NCBI GenBank assembly: GCA_018699075.1
Contig: JABIPV010000131.1
Coordinates: forward strand, 1-30,434
Length of the DNA: 30,434 nt
Direction of reading: 5' to 3'
Origin: Kordiimonadaceae bacterium
Lineage (GTDB): Bacteria > Pseudomonadota > Alphaproteobacteria > Sphingomonadales > Emcibacteraceae
Shown here: positions 1 through 8,855 of the stretch, in pieces
How positions within the stretch are numbered: the first letter of the stretch is position 1
How the letters are laid out: the number at the start of each line of letters is the position of its first letter
Program-made: the position numbers and the translations under genes
The notes under the pieces: model-generated
What the model was told of the DNA's origin: nothing
Database searches by the model: none
The model's input: only the letters and a program-made list of their open reading frames with translations

Positions 1-1402
1 GGCGAGCCTGCAGTGCAGTGCGTTGTTCCGGTGTCATATTGGCAACCGCCGCACGGCGTTGCTCTGGGGTCATGTTTGCTATATTTGGTTGTTCCGTAGC
101 GGTTTCACCTTCAGCCGGAGCTGTTGGTGAAGTTGCAGGAACTTCAGCGGCAGCAGCAGTTGCTGCTCCTCCTGCTGGTCTTGCGCCACCGGGTCTACCG
201 CCACCACCAGCTGGGCCACCACGTCCACCGCCAACTGGAACACCATCAAGGCTTGCTATAACCGACTTCATTCCTGGCACATATGAAAATGGTGGTGTGG
301 TCGTAATGGTCTCACCCACTTCAATACCAGATGTAATCGTCACCATTTGTTGGTTACGTTCTAACACCACAACCGGTTTAGTGAGCAATTGCTCGTCTTT
401 ATAAATAAAGATATTATTGTCATCGCGCATGGCTTTAACAGGTACTCTGAACACATCGCCAATTTTTGGCCCTTGGACTTCAAGGTCAACAAAAACGCCC
501 GGAAGTAATGGCGGCATATCTTTATCGCCGATTAAGTTCATGGGATCCATCACTGTGCCGATCGCATAATAAACACGGCTTTTACGGTCGATATTACTTT
601 CAATGCGGAGGATTTGAGCATCCCATTCTATGTTATCTTCACGGGATAAATCACGCACTTTTACATTTAAGATTTCTTCTACCGGTAAAATACCAACATG
701 CTTCACACTTAATAAATCCATTTGTTTTTGACTTAGCGGCATACGAATTTCAGCTTCTTCTGTGCCAAAGACACCCGCCAAATCCTGATTATTGCTTACG
801 ATTTGACCAAGGTCCACTTGCTTTTCACTAATCATTAGGGGAAAAGGTGCCTTTACATCTGTGCGATCTAATCTGATTTTTTGCGTATCATAATTGGCTT
901 GGGCTCCTTTAAGTCCCGCTTCTGCTTCACGAAGCTGCGGTATGCGCAACACCAATTCCGTTGCTTCGCCTTGTCCGTATTTTTCCCAGTCCTGTCGGGC
1001 AAGGTCAGATTGTTCGCGCTCAACACTTAATGTTTGTTCCGCACGTGCCACATTCACTTCCGCTTGAACCAGTGCCAATTCATAATCACTTGGGTCAATG
1101 CGCATGATGACTTCGTTAGTATCAAAAAATCCACCGGTTAGGAATTTTGGAGAAATATAAACCACTTGGCCAGATACTTGTGACTTCAAATTAATATTGT
1201 AACGGCTTTCAACAACTGCTTGGGTGCTAACGGTCGGATAGAAATCCTCAAGTTTCGCTGTAATAACCTCAAGTCGTTCGACCTTGTCTTCTAGTTTTTC
1301 AACTGGCGCGGTTGGCCGCATGATATACATACCAGCAAACCCTATAGCCGTTACCCCGACAATACCTATTATAATCTTGAATTGTGAACTTGGCTTTCTC
1401 AT
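1..1402 (-). CDS. RND efflux periplasmic adaptor (membrane fusion protein), 3' end missing
   Basis: The reading frame starts with ATG at 1402-1400 (MRKPSSQFKIIIGIVG) and stays open to the left edge, giving about 467 codons without a stop. The start shares one base with the stop codon of the upstream outer-membrane factor gene (TAATG), which suggests translational coupling. Residues about 8-28 form a hydrophobic N-terminal anchor. A lipoyl/barrel-sandwich segment follows (LKSQVSGQVVYISPKFLTGG), then an alpha-hairpin rich in Ala, Glu and Gln, then a second lipoyl half and beta-barrel (KAPFPLMISEKQVDLGQIV). This is the usual order of HlyD/AcrA-type adaptors that bridge an inner-membrane RND pump and an outer-membrane channel. 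The tail is unusual: a long Gly/Ala/Pro/Arg-rich linker coded near 110-260, then repeated MTPEQR units up to the edge. The pump gene presumably lies to the left. The substrate is unknown. Confidence 0.88.
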   Translation of the reverse strand, partial: MRKPSSQFKIIIGIVGVTAIGFAGMYIMRPTAPVEKLEDKVERLEVITAKLEDFYPTVSTQAVVESRYNINLKSQVSGQVVYISPKFLTGGFFDTNEVIMRIDPSDYELALVQAEVNVARAEQTLSVEREQSDLARQDWEKYGQGEATELVLRIPQLREAEAGLKGAQANYDTQKIRLDRTDVKAPFPLMISEKQVDLGQIVSNNQDLAGVFGTEEAEIRMPLSQKQMDLLSVKHVGILPVEEILNVKVRDLSREDNIEWDAQILRIESNIDRKSRVYYAIGTVMDPMNLIGDKDMPPLLPGVFVDLEVQGPKIGDVFRVPVKAMRDDNNIFIYKDEQLLTKPVVVLERNQQMVTITSGIEVGETITTTPPFSYVPGMKSVIASLDGVPVGGGRGGPAGGGGRPGGARPAGGAATAAAAEVPATSPTAPAEGETATEQPNIANMTPEQRRAAVANMTPEQRTALQAR

Positions 1403-2856
1403 TATAAATTTTCCTGCGTATTGGTTGCCAGATTAGTTTCGGCCATTTGATTTATATAATTTTCAATATTTTCGCCGCCCAGTGCCAAATGAAGGTCGGC
1501 ACGATTTAAAAGACGGCGATGTTGAACGCGCAGCAAACTTTGCTGCGATGAAATTCTGCTGCGCTGGACATCAACCAGCGATAAAATGTCAATCAAGCCC
1601 TTGGCATATTGCTCTAAAGCCTTTTCTTCACTGGCGATTGCTCGATCAACCGCGATCAGCAAATGCTGCTCTTGTTCGGCTAAAGTTACTTCAGCAGTTA
1701 AGGCATTTTCTGCTTCTTGATAAGCCGCAAGAACCGTCTTTAGGTAATTTGCCAGATCCGTATCTAAATTTACTTCACTAAGGACCACTTGTTGACGCCG
1801 TCTGCCGCCATCTAAAACAGGCTGAATGATATTACCGACTACATTCCAAGCAAGGCTTTCAACATCAAATATATTGTCTATTTCATCACTATTTGAGGAT
1901 ACATTTCCAGAAACACTCAAAGATGGATAAAGAGCTTTTTTGGCAACGTTTAAATCATATTTAGCTTCCAAAACTCGGTTTTTAGCCGCCAGGACATCCG
2001 GTCGTTGGCTTAAAATTGAAGTGGGCATCCCCATGGTCACCGCTTGGCCAAGACCCGGCAATTTAGCATCTTGCGGCACCCTTCCCATTGGATATGAACC
2101 AATTAGAGTTTCTAAAGTCCGCATTCTTTCTGTAACTGTTTGACGTTGATTAGCAATATTAGACCGCGCCGTTGCGACGGTCGTCTCCACACGAAGAACA
2201 TCCAATACATCCACCAGACCGCGACTATAACGGCTTGATACCAAGTCTTGAGCCTGTAGTATTTTTTCTAAATTTAATTCTAAAAGATCGTGTTGCAGAA
2301 CTGATTCCGTGACATCAAACCAACGTTGAGCGGTTCTGGTCGCCAGAGAAATTCGGGCAAATTCAAGATCATTGCTTGCCGCAAGGACCGATTGTTGCGC
2401 CGCCATATTATCATTGGCAAGACGTCCCCAAATATCCGCTTCCCATGCAAGTCCCCCGCGAAGAGAGAAACTATTGCGATCTGCTGTTCCCCCTTGAAAG
2501 TCACCACTACGGCCTGCGCTGGCCCGTATGTCACCCGTTATGCTTCTGGCGCCTTGTGTAATTTCCTGCTGCGCAAGAGCGGTTCTTAAGCGGTTGGCTG
2601 AAATTCTCAAGTCCGGGTTATTATCAAATGCCTGCATCACCACTTGTGGTAAGTCTTTTACATCGCTTTCATCAAGCCATTTCAGTTCTGATTTAATGCT
2701 GTCAATATTGGGGCTTTGCCATGCAGCCGGAATGGCAACCATATTTAACTGGTCATCCATATTTATTGTTTGCGCGCAGCCCGACAAAAGTAGGCTACTT
2801 ACGACGAGAACTGAAACCAGTTTCGTTTTACGGTCATTGAATATGGTACTAACCAT
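1402..2856 (-). CDS. NodT-family outer-membrane efflux lipoprotein (TolC-like)
   Basis: This 484-residue protein begins with a lipoprotein signal peptide; the lipobox LLSGC puts the acylated cysteine at residue 27. The body matches the NodT/OprM type of outer-membrane factor: two related OEP halves of long Ala/Gln/Leu-rich helices. Recognisable segments are SFSLRGGLAWEADIWGRL in the first half and QRPDVLAAKNRVLEAKYDLN with YPSLSVSGN in the second. It should trimerise into a channel-tunnel that lets an RND or similar pump expel compounds across the outer membrane. It is the first gene of the operon; the adaptor follows with a one-base overlap. A GGAG Shine-Dalgarno lies about 6 bases before the ATG (GGAGCAACTATG). 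The 99-bp upstream gap carries a possible operator pair. Family assignment is firm; the exported substrate cannot be told. Confidence 0.92.
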   Translation of the reverse strand: MVSTIFNDRKTKLVSVLVVSSLLLSGCAQTINMDDQLNMVAIPAAWQSPNIDSIKSELKWLDESDVKDLPQVVMQAFDNNPDLRISANRLRTALAQQEITQGARSITGDIRASAGRSGDFQGGTADRNSFSLRGGLAWEADIWGRLANDNMAAQQSVLAASNDLEFARISLATRTAQRWFDVTESVLQHDLLELNLEKILQAQDLVSSRYSRGLVDVLDVLRVETTVATARSNIANQRQTVTERMRTLETLIGSYPMGRVPQDAKLPGLGQAVTMGMPTSILSQRPDVLAAKNRVLEAKYDLNVAKKALYPSLSVSGNVSSNSDEIDNIFDVESLAWNVVGNIIQPVLDGGRRRQQVVLSEVNLDTDLANYLKTVLAAYQEAENALTAEVTLAEQEQHLLIAVDRAIASEEKALEQYAKGLIDILSLVDVQRSRISSQQSLLRVQHRRLLNRADLHLALGGENIENYINQMAETNLATNTQENL

Positions 2857-2878
2857 AGTTGCTCCATTTTAAAAAAAT

Positions 2879-2947
2879 CACTTCGATATAGTGTTATACG
2901 CAGTAGAAATAAATATCCTGCTATATTTTAACATAAATATCGAAGTG
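2879..2947. promoter_or_regulatory. Inverted pair of 11-bp arms in the efflux operon promoter region
   Basis: CACTTCGATAT at 2879-2889 and its exact reverse complement ATATCGAAGTG at 2937-2947 face each other across 47 bp. The left copy is itself partly palindromic (CACT-N7-AGTG, 2879-2893). Read toward the efflux genes, ATGACA followed 15 bases later by TAAAAT lies between and over the arms and could be a promoter, with a short spacer. Paired sites around a promoter fit a local repressor such as a TetR or MarR protein, but no such regulator gene is in view. A long-looped RNA stem is a less likely alternative, since there is no U-tract. Confidence 0.45.
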
Positions 2948-2955
2948 TCATTATA

Positions 2956-3717
2956 TTAAAATCTAAGAGATAAGCAACTTAAGCCTCCATCTAGCTTACG
3001 AAATTCAGAAACATCTACTTCCCTGATTTTGTAACCTGCGGCTTTAATTATATCTACAGTGCCTTGATATCCTTTCGGCACAAGAACCGTACCATTAATC
3101 CAAACGCTATTTGCTGAGTAGCTTTCACTTTGATCAATTTCAATTATATCATATTTCTGAAATTCTGGCTTGGTGAGAAATTCACCACAAGCAACGAGAT
3201 TATTATCTTCTAAATAACCTAAACCAGTCTTTAAATGCAATACTTCTGACATGGTCACAACGGAACCAGACATACCATTTTTCTTAAGTATTGCAATCAG
3301 TTGATCTGCCCCTTCTTGATTAGTACGGGCAGACAATCCTATATAGTAATGATCGCCGACCATCATAATATCGCCTGCTTCAACAAGACCTGGTGATTTG
3401 ATTTGCTCTACATTATCATAAAAACTCCTCACCGACGCTTCGATATGTTCAACTTCGCCACGGCGACTTGGCGCACCGGGGTTTGTAAGTATACCACACT
3501 GAGGTGTCATCAAGGCAGCATCTTCAACAAAGCAGCTGTCTGGATAATCTTCCAGCGCTTCAAGAATAGTTACTTCAAGACCGCATTCTTTTAGAGCTTC
3601 GATATAATCATCATGTTGTGCACAGGCGTTTTCAAAATCAGGGAGCCCTAAATCAGCATCTGATAATCCATGGGTCATGGCTCTACACGGTTTTCTTACT
3701 ATGGCATTCTTAAACAT
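2956..3717 (-). CDS. ddaH: N(G),N(G)-dimethylarginine dimethylaminohydrolase (dimethylargininase)
   Basis: The 253-residue protein has the size and layout of bacterial DDAH, a pentein-fold guanidine-modifying enzyme. It hydrolyses mono- or dimethyl-arginine to citrulline and a methylamine in the cytoplasm. Catalytic residues can be placed by the family pattern: Glu113 in LVEAGD, His161 in VLHLKTGLGYLED and the nucleophile Cys248 in DGGLSCLSLRF at the very C-terminus. These sit one residue from the numbering I recall for the Pseudomonas enzyme (114/162/249). The N-terminal IVRKPCRAMTHGL and PDSCFVED segments also fit. The gene lies 38 bp behind the amino-acid permease on the same strand, so uptake and hydrolysis of methylated arginines is a natural reading. 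Arginine deiminase is the main alternative, but the short length and the pattern favour DDAH. Confidence 0.88.
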   Translation of the reverse strand: MFKNAIVRKPCRAMTHGLSDADLGLPDFENACAQHDDYIEALKECGLEVTILEALEDYPDSCFVEDAALMTPQCGILTNPGAPSRRGEVEHIEASVRSFYDNVEQIKSPGLVEAGDIMMVGDHYYIGLSARTNQEGADQLIAILKKNGMSGSVVTMSEVLHLKTGLGYLEDNNLVACGEFLTKPEFQKYDIIEIDQSESYSANSVWINGTVLVPKGYQGTVDIIKAAGYKIREVDVSEFRKLDGGLSCLSLRF

Positions 3718-3755
3718 TACTGTTCCTTCACTTATGATAAATATTTTGAGTTAAA

Positions 3756-4982
3756 TTAAGTATAAAGCACCCATGCCCCGATAATCGCAATGATCGAGAA
3801 AATGGCCGCTATAGATGAAATTATAAATATTAGATAATTAATTTTTACGCCTTGTTCTTTATCTTCAATTTGCAACTTTAAACTTGCAAAGGCTGAGCCA
3901 AGATAGGCTATTAAGACAGTAAAAGTTGACATCAAAATCATGAATTCAAATGCTTTTAAAAGACCTTTGTTAGCATTCATCAAAATGACAATCGATGCTA
4001 AAATGCTTGAAAATACTATCGCTGTTACTGGCGTGCCGTTTGCATTTTGTGCTTTTAGAAATGACGGAAACATTTTATCTCTGGCTCCTGCAAGCGGAAT
4101 AATTCCCGTCAGCAACACCATGGAATTTAATGCGCCACCAATTGCAATAAGAGCACCAATTCCAACGATCAAGGCGCCAGTATTGCCAAAAATCAAAAAC
4201 GCTGCGTCTGCAAAAGGGGAAGTTGAGGATTGAAGTTCTGCCGGAGATATAAGAGCCATAACCCCTGCCATGGCAATCATATAAATGGCCGTCGCCGTTA
4301 AAGTCCCAGCAATTAATGCGCGGGGAATTGTTTTCTTTGGGTTTTCCACATCGTCTGAAGGCACTGTTGCCGCCTCTATACCAATATATGACCACATTAT
4401 CAGTAGACAAATCCCCGCGATCATAATAGGTATTGGCTCATCCTTTGGATTTAAGGCAGGTACAGACCCAAGATCACCCACGGCGAGCCCAACAGCACCG
4501 ATTACCAAAAGAGGTATCATTTTTAAAATAACCGTTATGAGCTGAACTATACTAGCCTGCTCAACCCCTCTGATATTAATATAAGTAAATACCCATACTG
4601 CCCCTAAAGCAACAATAGTACTTATGGTAGTATCGCTTCCAACAACAGGGAAAAATACAGCGGTATATCCCGCAAATGAAATAGCAATGGCCGCCACCCC
4701 AATCCAAAGTGATGTCCAATAACCCCATGCAACAATCATCGCAGGAAAGGTTCCGAATGCATCATAGACATATGCATAAGGCCCCCCTAATCTTGGGTTT
4801 CGCGCGGACAAATGACATAGCGAATATGCAATGGCCAAGGCCCCTAATCCTGTCACCAGCCAACCGACGAAACTAAAGCTACCGTAGGGCGCTAAAATGG
4901 CCGGCAATGTAAATACGCCGGAACCAATAATGGTTCCCACAACCAATGCCCAAGATCGCCAAAACCCTAATGATTTTTTCAA
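3756..4982 (-). CDS. APC-superfamily amino acid permease/antiporter
   Basis: This 408-residue membrane protein has about 12 hydrophobic segments. It opens with the APC signature (WALVVGTIIGSGVFTLPA), whose GSG motif sits in the unwound part of TM1 that binds the substrate alpha-carboxyl. SARNPRLGGPYAYVYDAFG after TM2 and IMWSYIGIEAATVPSDDVENPKKTIPR in the middle are typical of the AdiC/CadB/PotE-like basic amino acid and polyamine branch. It sits directly upstream of the dimethylargininase gene (38-bp gap, same strand), so arginine, methylarginine, citrulline or ornithine is a plausible substrate; that is inference from context. The 199-bp divergent gap to the pseudouridine synthase should hold its promoter. 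I saw no clear operator there beyond a weak AGCA/TGCT dyad near 5044. Confidence 0.87.
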   Translation of the reverse strand: MKKSLGFWRSWALVVGTIIGSGVFTLPAILAPYGSFSFVGWLVTGLGALAIAYSLCHLSARNPRLGGPYAYVYDAFGTFPAMIVAWGYWTSLWIGVAAIAISFAGYTAVFFPVVGSDTTISTIVALGAVWVFTYINIRGVEQASIVQLITVILKMIPLLVIGAVGLAVGDLGSVPALNPKDEPIPIMIAGICLLIMWSYIGIEAATVPSDDVENPKKTIPRALIAGTLTATAIYMIAMAGVMALISPAELQSSTSPFADAAFLIFGNTGALIVGIGALIAIGGALNSMVLLTGIIPLAGARDKMFPSFLKAQNANGTPVTAIVFSSILASIVILMNANKGLLKAFEFMILMSTFTVLIAYLGSAFASLKLQIEDKEQGVKINYLIFIISSIAAIFSIIAIIGAWVLYT

Positions 4983-5181
4983 TTGAAATCTTCCTAAATA
5001 ATTTTTACTCTAACTTAATTCCAACGCACACTACCAATTCAATAGCAGAATGTGCTGCCATTTTATTCAATTTACCAATATATTATCTATGTAATTGCCT
5101 TTTACACAGTATATTATTCTGAAAATTATTCTTATGACCATTTGCAATGACCTTCCCTATAACATATAAACCAAAGCCACA

Positions 5182-5835
5182 ATGATCAAAAATTATAATC
5201 CACCATTAATTCCATTTCTTGACATAATTTATAGTGATGCAGACATCGTCGTTTTAAATAAACCTTCAGGATTATTATCTGTTCCCGGACGGGATCCCAA
5301 ACACCGAGATAGTTTGATAACACGCGTACAAGAAGAAAATAATTCTGCCCTCATTGTCCATCGCCTAGATATGGATACTTCTGGGCTTATTATTTTAGCC
5401 CTAAATAAAGAAACCCATAGGCATTTAAGTATCCAATTTCAGGACCGTAAAGTTCAGAAAGAATATATTGCCCGCGTTTATGGAACACCTGAACAAAATG
5501 AAGGTATAATCGATTTACCGTTAATTTGTGATTGGCCCAACAGACCTAAACAAATTGTAGATTATGACGTTGGCAAACCTTCGCAGACCAAATGGCGAGT
5601 AATAGAAAAAAGAACGCTGGAAACACGTTTACTCTTAACACCTATTACAGGGCGATCGCATCAGTTAAGAGTTCATCTTCAAAATATAAACCATCCTATT
5701 CTCGGTGACAGGTTTTATGCTCATGAAAAAGCCCTACAAATGAGTGAACGTCTATGTTTACATGCGACGTCCTTAACGGTCATGCATCCTAAAACTTTGG
5801 ACACGATGACTTTCATAAGTGACCCTGAATTTTAA
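5182..5835 (+). CDS. rluA: RluA-family pseudouridine synthase (23S rRNA/tRNA)
   Basis: The 217-residue protein is a stand-alone RluA catalytic domain without the S4 domain found in RluC/RluD. It begins with the family's IIYSDADIVVLNKPSGLLSV segment. The catalytic motif HRLDMDTSG spans residues 60-68, with Asp63 as the nucleophile. RKVQKEYIARVYG and TGRSHQLRVHLQNINHPILGD follow in the expected order. Size and lack of S4 match RluA, which in E. coli isomerises U746 of 23S rRNA and U32 of some tRNAs. Exact targets here are inferred. It is transcribed alone; its stop codon overlaps the convergent hydrolase stop, and no terminator hairpin is visible between them. Confidence 0.9.
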   Translation: MIKNYNPPLIPFLDIIYSDADIVVLNKPSGLLSVPGRDPKHRDSLITRVQEENNSALIVHRLDMDTSGLIILALNKETHRHLSIQFQDRKVQKEYIARVYGTPEQNEGIIDLPLICDWPNRPKQIVDYDVGKPSQTKWRVIEKRTLETRLLLTPITGRSHQLRVHLQNINHPILGDRFYAHEKALQMSERLCLHATSLTVMHPKTLDTMTFISDPEF

Positions 5836-6884
5836 AAGATTAAATCTCCATCATTAGGTGCTTTAAAATGAGCCATCACCATCTCATATGTTACGCCTTC
5901 AAAATTCTCCGGCATCCAATCAGGATTATGGTCTTTATCAATGAGTACCGCGCGTACGCCCTCATAAAAATCACTATCGTATGAAGAAATTGCACTGACA
6001 ATGCGAAACTCCATAATCATACATTCATTAAAATCTAAATTTTTGCCGCAGTTCAATTGTTCTAAAATGACTTTCAAACTTATAGGAGACATCTTTTTTA
6101 ATACCGCTATGGTTTTTTTGGCCCAATCATGATCAATATCACCAAGGTGATCCACAATATCTTCTATCGTATTCTCGTTAAATGCAGCGTCAATGAGGTC
6201 ACGAAATTCATCAATAATCGCCACACCCGGATCTTCTGCAAATCGAGCGATAATATTATCTACATCTTCTGCTGAATTTATATCTTCATCGCATAAAGCA
6301 TGGACAAATTGATCAAGCTTTTGAGAACTCATATAAGCTGTACCAATGCCTGCATATAATATATCAGCCCCCCTCAAACGTGCTCCTGTTAAACCTAAAT
6401 ATTTACCAAGTGCTCCGGGTAATCTTGGCAAAAAATAGCTCGAACCCACATCCGGAATTAACCCAATTGAGGCTTCCGGCATGGCAAATAGTGTTTTTTC
6501 AGTAATAATTCGATGTGAGCCATGAATAGAGACACCAACACCACCACCCATTGTGATACCATCAAGTAATGAAATATAAGGTTTCGAAAAATGATAAAGT
6601 CGTAAATTCATTTTATATTCGGTTGAGAAAAACTCTTTTGCCGCTAAATTATTTTCAAAACCTTGCTCAACTATTGAGCGCGCGTCGCCGCCAGCACAAA
6701 ATGCTTTATCGCCGGCCCCTTTTATAACCACGGCTTGAATATCATTTAATGCGTCCCAAGCCATCAATTGTTCATTTATCTGTGAACACATTGTTGTAGA
6801 TAATGCATTTAATACATCCGGCCGATTTAAGGTGATAAAACCTATGCCGTTTTTTTCTTCAAAGAAAATATCTTGATCGATCAT
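5832..6884 (-). CDS. 3-hydroxyisobutyryl-CoA hydrolase / enoyl-CoA hydratase family
   Basis: The 350-residue protein belongs to the longer ECH_2 branch of the crotonase fold, typical of 3-hydroxyisobutyryl-CoA hydrolase, which frees 3-hydroxyisobutyrate in valine degradation. The oxyanion-hole and CoA motifs are visible: AFCAGGDARSIVEQG near residue 61 and LDGITMGGGVGVSIHG near 107. The acidic catalytic pair fits Glu137 and Asp145 in MPEASIGLIPDVGSSYFL. The C-terminal half, ending PNDGDLIF, is the extra segment that separates this branch from simple enoyl-CoA hydratases of about 260 residues. It lies 23 bp behind the aminopeptidase gene on the same strand, so the two are probably co-transcribed. 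No other valine-pathway genes are nearby, so the substrate rests on family resemblance. Confidence 0.85.
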   Translation of the reverse strand: MIDQDIFFEEKNGIGFITLNRPDVLNALSTTMCSQINEQLMAWDALNDIQAVVIKGAGDKAFCAGGDARSIVEQGFENNLAAKEFFSTEYKMNLRLYHFSKPYISLLDGITMGGGVGVSIHGSHRIITEKTLFAMPEASIGLIPDVGSSYFLPRLPGALGKYLGLTGARLRGADILYAGIGTAYMSSQKLDQFVHALCDEDINSAEDVDNIIARFAEDPGVAIIDEFRDLIDAAFNENTIEDIVDHLGDIDHDWAKKTIAVLKKMSPISLKVILEQLNCGKNLDFNECMIMEFRIVSAISSYDSDFYEGVRAVLIDKDHNPDWMPENFEGVTYEMVMAHFKAPNDGDLIF

Positions 6885-6907
6885 TAATTATTTCTGTTAT
6901 TCATTTT

Positions 6908-8692
6908 TTATAGTGAAGTTATTGATTCAGTAGCATGTATGAGCCATTCTTTTTCATCATTTTCAAGCAAGGGAGAAACGGTTTCACGGACTTTAGCGTG
7001 GTAGATATTTAACCATGTAATTTCAGCTGCCGACATCATATGTGGATTTACCAAACGCGTGTCAATTGGTGCTATAGTAATGGTTTCAAAAGTAAGCATA
7101 GGCCGTTCTTCCTCCGCATAACCGCTATCACGAACGATCACTAAGTTTTCAATGCGAATGCCATACTCACCCGTTTTATAGTACCCCGGCTCATTAGATA
7201 AAATCATACCGGGTTTTAAAGCCACATTATGGCCAACTGGTGAAATACTTTGTGGACCTTCATGGACACCAAGATAACTGCCCACACCATGGCCCGTACC
7301 ATGATCATAATCCAATCCAACATCCCATAATGATTTTCGGGCTAAAGTATCCAAATGAGCCCCTGAACGGCCAACGGGGAAACGCGCTTGTGCCAGGGCA
7401 ATGTGGCCTTTTAAGACACGTGTGAAACGATCTCTTTGTTCTTCAGTAGGTGTTCCTATGGCAACCGTACGTGTAATATCGGTTGTTCCATCTAAATACT
7501 GACCGCCAGAATCAACAAGATAAAGCATGCCATTTTCCAATTTTCGTGACGTTTCTGGACTAACCTTATAATGGACAATCGCCCCATTGGGGCCAGCACC
7601 ACTTATGGTATCAAAACTATTACCTTGGAAAAGTGGCACTTCTTTACGCAAATCATAAAATTCATTCACTGCGTCAATTTCATCTATTTTACCTTTGTGG
7701 GCATTATTATCTATCCAATATAAAAATCTGCAAACCGCAACAGCATCCCTTATATGCGCTTTTCTGGCACCTTCAAGCTCCACATCATTTTTACAGGCTT
7801 TATCTAATTGGATTGGATCATCTGCTTCAATAATTTTTGCATCTGCATTTTCCAAAGCTTCAAAAATAGCTGCATGACTTTTCTTTGGATCAACCATGAC
7901 ACATTTATTTGACGTTCCTAATTTTCCCAAGCCCGCAACAAAATCATTTTTTGAAAATAAATTAACATGGGACCCTAAATGCTTTTTAACTTCATCATCG
8001 ATTTTATCAGAATCAATGAATAAATCCGCTTTCGCATTATCATATAAAATTGCAAAACTTAAAACCAGCGGCGTACAATTAACATCAGATCCTCTAATAT
8101 TAAATAGCCATGCGATACTATCTAAGGCCGTCAAAACAAGTGCATTAGCACCCTTAGATTTCAGTAACGCCGCAATTCTTTTACGTTTATTTAATGAAGT
8201 TTCTCCAGAATATCTATTTTTATGTAGCTGCGCCAAAGCTTTAGAAGGCTCAGGCTGATCGTTCCATATTTCATCAATAATATTATTCTCTAATGCCTTT
8301 AATGAGATATTTTTCACTGCTAATTTTTTAGCTACTTTTGCTAGCCATACTTTACTATGAAGCCATGGGTCATAACCAACAACATCGCCCTCAATTAAAT
8401 TATCAAAAAGCCAGTCTTCAATAGGATCAATATTAAATTTCAAAGGTGTGAATTTCTTAAGATTAACCTGATCACGTACTTGTAGGGTATAACGCCCATC
8501 AACAAAAATCGCCGCTCGGTCGAGCGTCACTAACGCCTCACCAGCAGAGCCTTTAAATCCGGTCAACCATTCAAGGCGTTCAGCATATGACGGCGTATAC
8601 TCACTTTGATGTTCATCACTGTGAGGTATGAGAAAACCATTAAGTTTTTGGTCTCTAAGTTTTTGTCTTAACGCAAGTAATCTATTGTCCAT
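6908..8692 (-). CDS. Aminopeptidase P family (Xaa-Pro aminopeptidase), M24B
   Basis: This 594-residue protein has the three-domain layout of the long aminopeptidase P branch (similar to eukaryotic XPNPEP1): two creatinase-type N-terminal domains to about residue 305, then the pita-bread metallopeptidase domain and a short C-terminal extension. All five dinuclear metal ligands can be placed: Asp394 and Asp405 in YLVDSGGQYLDGTTDITRT, His468 in HGTGHGVGSYLGVHEGP, Glu501 in NEPGYY and Glu515 in GIRIENLV. The Asp-Asp and Glu-Glu spacings match the human enzyme as I recall it. It removes an N-terminal residue preceding proline from peptides in the cytoplasm. It heads a two-gene unit with the downstream hydrolase and is divergent from the sigma-54-controlled orphan gene. 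Confidence 0.93.
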   Translation of the reverse strand: MDNRLLALRQKLRDQKLNGFLIPHSDEHQSEYTPSYAERLEWLTGFKGSAGEALVTLDRAAIFVDGRYTLQVRDQVNLKKFTPLKFNIDPIEDWLFDNLIEGDVVGYDPWLHSKVWLAKVAKKLAVKNISLKALENNIIDEIWNDQPEPSKALAQLHKNRYSGETSLNKRKRIAALLKSKGANALVLTALDSIAWLFNIRGSDVNCTPLVLSFAILYDNAKADLFIDSDKIDDEVKKHLGSHVNLFSKNDFVAGLGKLGTSNKCVMVDPKKSHAAIFEALENADAKIIEADDPIQLDKACKNDVELEGARKAHIRDAVAVCRFLYWIDNNAHKGKIDEIDAVNEFYDLRKEVPLFQGNSFDTISGAGPNGAIVHYKVSPETSRKLENGMLYLVDSGGQYLDGTTDITRTVAIGTPTEEQRDRFTRVLKGHIALAQARFPVGRSGAHLDTLARKSLWDVGLDYDHGTGHGVGSYLGVHEGPQSISPVGHNVALKPGMILSNEPGYYKTGEYGIRIENLVIVRDSGYAEEERPMLTFETITIAPIDTRLVNPHMMSAAEITWLNIYHAKVRETVSPLLENDEKEWLIHATESITSL

Positions 8693-8781
8693 ATTACCCT
8701 CAATAAAATTTCAAGGCCCTATATTTACAGGATCATCGGATATTGCAAGCACAATAGTAGGCATATTTTATAAATAGGCAG

Positions 8782-8819
8782 TTATTGAGACAGGCAATAA
8801 ATACCTTTTCGATCCGAAA
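8782..8819. promoter_or_regulatory. Two short dyads upstream of the sigma-54 promoter
   Basis: TTATTG (8782-8787) and CAATAA (8795-8800) form an inverted pair with a 7-bp centre, and TTTCG-ATC-CGAAA spans 8807-8819. Counted from the expected start of transcription near 8882, they lie at about -91 and -69. That is where enhancer-binding activators of sigma-54 RNA polymerase usually bind, or where IHF bends DNA. Which protein would bind is unknown, and short AT-rich dyads also arise by chance. Confidence 0.3.
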
Positions 8820-8855
8820 TGCATTTAAAATACAACAAATTCAAGTGATTATAAA

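Noticed and set aside
18..404. Plus-strand open frame rich in Ala and Pro
   Set aside because: It is the antisense shadow of the Gly/Pro/Ala-rich adaptor tail on the minus strand, whose frame continues with clear adaptor motifs.
5142..5160. Minus-strand GG...TTGCA resembling a second sigma-54 promoter upstream of the permease
   Set aside because: The GG to GC spacing is 9 rather than 10 bases, which abolishes recognition.
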